NCBI GenBank assembly: GCA_964036045.1
Contig: OZ038381.1
Coordinates: 103,669,367 to 103,733,366, forward strand
DNA length: 64,000 nt
Direction: 5' to 3'
DNA from: Eutreptiella sp. 'Long Island Sound 2002'
Taxonomy: Eukaryota; Euglenozoa; Euglenophyceae; Eutreptiales; Eutreptiaceae
The notes beneath the pieces are model-generated. The model saw nothing but the letters and a program-made list of their open reading frames with translations, did not search any database and was not told where the DNA came from. The position numbers and the translations under genes are program-made. Position 1 is the first letter of the stretch. Each line of letters opens with the position of its first letter. This document shows, one piece after another, positions 63,474 through 64,000 of this stretch.

Positions 63474-64000
63474 ATGCAACGACCCAATTGCACATCCGCC
63501 ACTGCCCCAAGACGGCCGACAGAACCGGACCCCACGGGGGGAGGGCAACAGGAGGGCGAACAGCACAGCAACGACTCGGGGACCCGGAACCAGACCACGC
63601 CCCATCACAACGCACTAACTACAGCGGCGGCGCCACAAACCGAACCACAAGCACCACACCGCGCCGGCGTACCCCGAGCCTGGACCGCACGGAGTATAGC
63701 GCCCAAAAACACAGACTACAGCCACACACCTCGACACAAGGCACAACACCACGACAACCGGGACAATGTACCGGGGCCAGAACCACAAACGGCGCCGTTG
63801 ACCATGGAGGCAACGCAGCCGGCCATACCAGAGGACCACACACACGAGGCACCACTATCTGTGTCCAGCAGAACGTCCAATACCGCGCTGGAAACCCACT
63901 CCCAAGTATCCACCCCTGCCGATGCACATAACCCACCCCAGGAACCGCTACCCAGTGGCCTTGACATCCCCGTGACCCACGTGCCCATGGACCTTGACAA
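63474..64000 (+). CDS. Partial plus-strand ORF, open at the window end
   Basis: ATG at 63474 starts MQRPNCTSATAPRRPTEP. I read every codon to 64000 without a stop (175 codons). The frame is also open upstream of the ATG for a long way. Later residues look less repetitive: TAPLTMEATQPAIPEDHTHE, APLSVSSRTSNTALETHSQV and LPSGLDIPVTHVPMDLD. Pro/Thr/Gln-rich and probably disordered. It may be the N-terminal part of an element protein whose domains lie beyond the window. Confidence 0.4.
   Translation, partial: MQRPNCTSATAPRRPTEPDPTGGGQQEGEQHSNDSGTRNQTTPHHNALTTAAAPQTEPQAPHRAGVPRAWTARSIAPKNTDYSHTPRHKAQHHDNRDNVPGPEPQTAPLTMEATQPAIPEDHTHEAPLSVSSRTSNTALETHSQVSTPADAHNPPQEPLPSGLDIPVTHVPMDLD

Overview
The window is nuclear DNA of a repeat-rich eukaryote, most likely a microalga or other protist. 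The evidence is canonical GT-AG introns, a Ty3-type (chromovirus-like) retrotransposon, a LINE with an endonuclease, two compact LTR elements, a tRNA-derived SINE-like segment, many satellites, and no operons, rRNA or CRISPR. I cannot fix the species. The pol proteins remind me of elements in dinoflagellates and green algae, but that is recollection, not a search.

Layout. (1) 0.4-9.9 kb, minus strand: a decayed LINE (endonuclease, linker, RT remnant, RNase H-like region, RING-like finger). A separate 3,077-bp DNA transposon with 33-bp inverted repeats is nested in its endonuclease (5963-9039). (2) 10.17-12.47 kb: a small LTR element with a 4-bp target duplication. (3) 12.5-16.3 kb: diverged tandem and dispersed repeats around a candidate gene start. 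(4) 14.7-24.4 kb, plus strand: a candidate gene with an array of 87-bp, phase-0 mini-exons. It is split by a GC-rich insert (18217-21495) that lies between two identical 1,054-bp direct repeats. (5) 24415-38346: a Ty3-like element on the minus strand (gag, protease, RT, RNase H, integrase, chromodomain), inserted in the last exon of that gene and carrying an internal 2,669-bp tandem duplication. (6) 38.3-40.2 kb: the other half of the interrupted gene and further fragments. (7) 40.7-46.3 kb: an RT fragment with an unusual motif B, a coiled-coil gene, three AT-rich satellites and a broken minus-strand gene. (8) 47.4-48.9 kb: A/C-rich low-complexity DNA. (9) 48.9-62.5 kb: a large GC-rich composite element (65-bp satellite, about 244-bp arrays, a 3.7-4.0-kb tandem duplication), itself hit by a second LTR element (51406-54611). 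(10) 62.5-64 kb: a low-complexity stretch and a partial plus-strand reading frame open to the window end.

Almost everything is mobile or repetitive. The nesting gives relative ages: LINE before the TIR transposon; the mini-exon gene before both the GC-rich insert and the Ty3-like element; the GC-rich composite before LTR element 2. Many frames are broken at homopolymers, so part of the apparent decay may be sequencing error.
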